12,415 nucleotides of DNA from positions 1 to 12,415 of the forward strand of contig CAZHYM010000019.1 of assembly GCA_964536785.1 (NCBI GenBank), read 5' to 3'. Each line of letters begins with the position of its first letter. Position 1 is the first letter of the stretch. Source of the DNA: CAZHYM01 sp964536785 (lineage in GTDB: Bacteria; Patescibacteriota; Saccharimonadia; Saccharimonadales; Saccharimonadaceae). Shown one piece after another: positions 11,781 through 12,415 of this stretch. The notes under the pieces were generated by a model that was not told where the DNA came from, did not search any database, and was given only the letters and a program-made list of their open reading frames with translations. Position numbers and translations under genes: made by a program.

Positions 11781-12230
11781 ATGAATAAACAAACAGCAGG
11801 TTTTACAATTATCGAACTAGTCATAGCCTTGTCAGTAATGGCTATTTTAGCCAGCATTGCTTTTGTGGGTTATGGTGATTACCGCCAAAAGGCCGACACC
11901 GATCATAACAAATTTCTTGCTGAGCAGATAGGTCAAGAAATCGAAGCCTATAAAATCGCCTACGGAAAGAAACCGTCGAGCCTTGGCATAACTGAAGCTG
12001 ACTCTCTCTACGCAAATCTTTCCGATGAATTAAAAAAACGCCTAGCAGATGGAGAAGCGTCTACACCGAGCGCGACTAACCCAAAAAATCTGAAATTAAC
12101 AATCTGTACTAGCCTCAGCGACTCAAACATCGTAAACGGCTATGAAGTTTACTACTTCGACACGGTTAACCAATCAGAACAAAAAACTACCTTCGGCATA
12201 ACCTCAGGCAGTGATACGATTTGTAATTAA
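11781..12230 (+). CDS. Type IV pilin-like protein 5
   Basis: Encodes 149 residues with leader MNKQTAG and mature start FTIIELVIALSVMAILASIAF, Glu at position 5. A charged helix (YRQKADTDHNKFLAEQIGQE) follows, then a globular head with a C-terminal Cys pair (LTICTS to DTICN) like a pilin D-region. Size and architecture are close to those of the gene before, so it may be a second or alternative subunit. It is transcribed separately by a leaderless promoter. It ends 7 nt before the CCA end of the convergent tRNA-His. Confidence 0.82.
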   Translation: MNKQTAGFTIIELVIALSVMAILASIAFVGYGDYRQKADTDHNKFLAEQIGQEIEAYKIAYGKKPSSLGITEADSLYANLSDELKKRLADGEASTPSATNPKNLKLTICTSLSDSNIVNGYEVYYFDTVNQSEQKTTFGITSGSDTICN

Positions 12231-12237
12231 TTATATT

Positions 12238-12315
12238 TGGGGCGAATAGTGGGAATTGAACCCACGGCCTCCAGTGCCACAAACTGGCGCTCTAACCATC
12301 TGAGCTATATCCGCC
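12238..12315 (-). tRNA. tRNA-His (anticodon GTG)
   Basis: A 78-nt cloverleaf on the minus strand with the His-specific extra G(-1) (at 12315) facing C73 (12241). The acceptor is GCGGATA/TATTCGC, the anticodon stem CCAGT/ACTGG with loop TTGTGGC, and the T arm GTGGG/CCCAC. The CCA is encoded (12240-12238). The G(-1)-C73 pair is the identity element for histidyl-tRNA synthetase. Confidence 0.95.
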
Positions 12316-12353
12316 ATGATAGCTTTTTCTAAGCGGCCAGATGATTAGAGCGC
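12287..12353. repeat. Inverted copy of tRNA-His D-arm segment
   Basis: 12338-12353 (CAGATGATTAGAGCGC) is the inverted counterpart of 12287-12302 inside tRNA-His: 15 of 16 match, and the single difference is a G-U pair in the tRNA-strand RNA. A further CCGC/GCGG match (12311-12314 with 12333-12336) extends the pairing to the acceptor stem. In minus-strand RNA the tRNA leader could pair with the tRNA's own 5' half. Confidence 0.75.
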
Positions 12354-12391
12354 AACGCTAGTTTAAAACTTAACTCGTTTCACTCGGACAG

Positions 12392-12415
12392 CATCTGAGC
12401 TATATCCGCCATGAT
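12392..12415 (-). repeat. Partial direct copy of tRNA-His 5' end
   Basis: 24 nt identical to 12297-12320, covering the first 19 nt of tRNA-His (to CAGATG) and 5 nt of its leader (ATCAT). It stops exactly at the window end. On the minus strand it lies upstream of the tRNA and continues into unrelated sequence (CTGTCCGAG), so it is not a full second tRNA in the visible part. Confidence 0.85.

Noticed and set aside
12316..12415. A second complete tRNA-His gene at the window end
   Set aside because: Only the first 19 nt of the tRNA are repeated before the sequence diverges; no anticodon or T arm is seen.

Overview
The window looks like a chromosomal piece of a Candidate Phyla Radiation (Patescibacteria) bacterium, most plausibly Saccharibacteria (TM7). 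This is an inference from several things together: very compact gene packing, a sortase-type surface protein whose mature start reads AWGPSRPTF, a dispersed set of type IV pilin genes, many small orphan membrane proteins, and promoters placed almost on top of start codons. TGA is used as a stop, so the recoded Gracilibacteria/SR1 code does not apply.

Layout. Positions 1-3450 form an accessory surface or membrane island of three transcription units: A (one small membrane protein), B (a soluble orphan protein plus a 32-residue peptide) and C (coiled-coil protein, six-helix membrane protein with a Thr-rich loop, and a secreted Thr/Pro-rich repeat protein). Units A and C share an unexplained architecture. 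An inverted repeat in the 5' leader has its partner in the 3' untranslated region. A perfect 14-bp hairpin with compensatory substitutions sits exactly 7 nt inside the 3' copy. Positions 3487-5170 hold a secreted DUF11-type protein with an LPKTG anchor. Its near-identical 117-bp repeats contain a 100-N assembly gap, which creates an artificial frame break.

Positions 5170-9480 are mostly housekeeping: a tail-anchored micro-protein, a membrane histidine kinase divergent from a stand-alone receiver, tRNA-Arg(TCG) and tRNA-Lys(CTT), a Bacillus ThyA-type thymidylate synthase on the minus strand, and MurB. Positions 9484-12230 hold five class III signal-peptide pilin-like proteins: three overlapping minor pilins, then a probable major pilin with its own promoter and Shine-Dalgarno sequence, then a fifth. 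tRNA-His(GTG) lies on the minus strand at the end. Its upstream region carries one inverted and one direct partial copy of the tRNA 5' half.

Expression logic. Most recognisable promoters are extended -10 boxes (TGnTATAAT-like). Housekeeping genes and two pilins appear leaderless: the -10 box ends only 6-8 nt before ATG. The surface and accessory units, thyA and the major pilin instead have leaders with strong AGGAGG-type ribosome sites. Pili, an anchored surface protein, Thr-rich secreted proteins and cell-wall synthesis fit a cell living attached to a host or surface. No sortase, pilus ATPase or prepilin peptidase is in the window.
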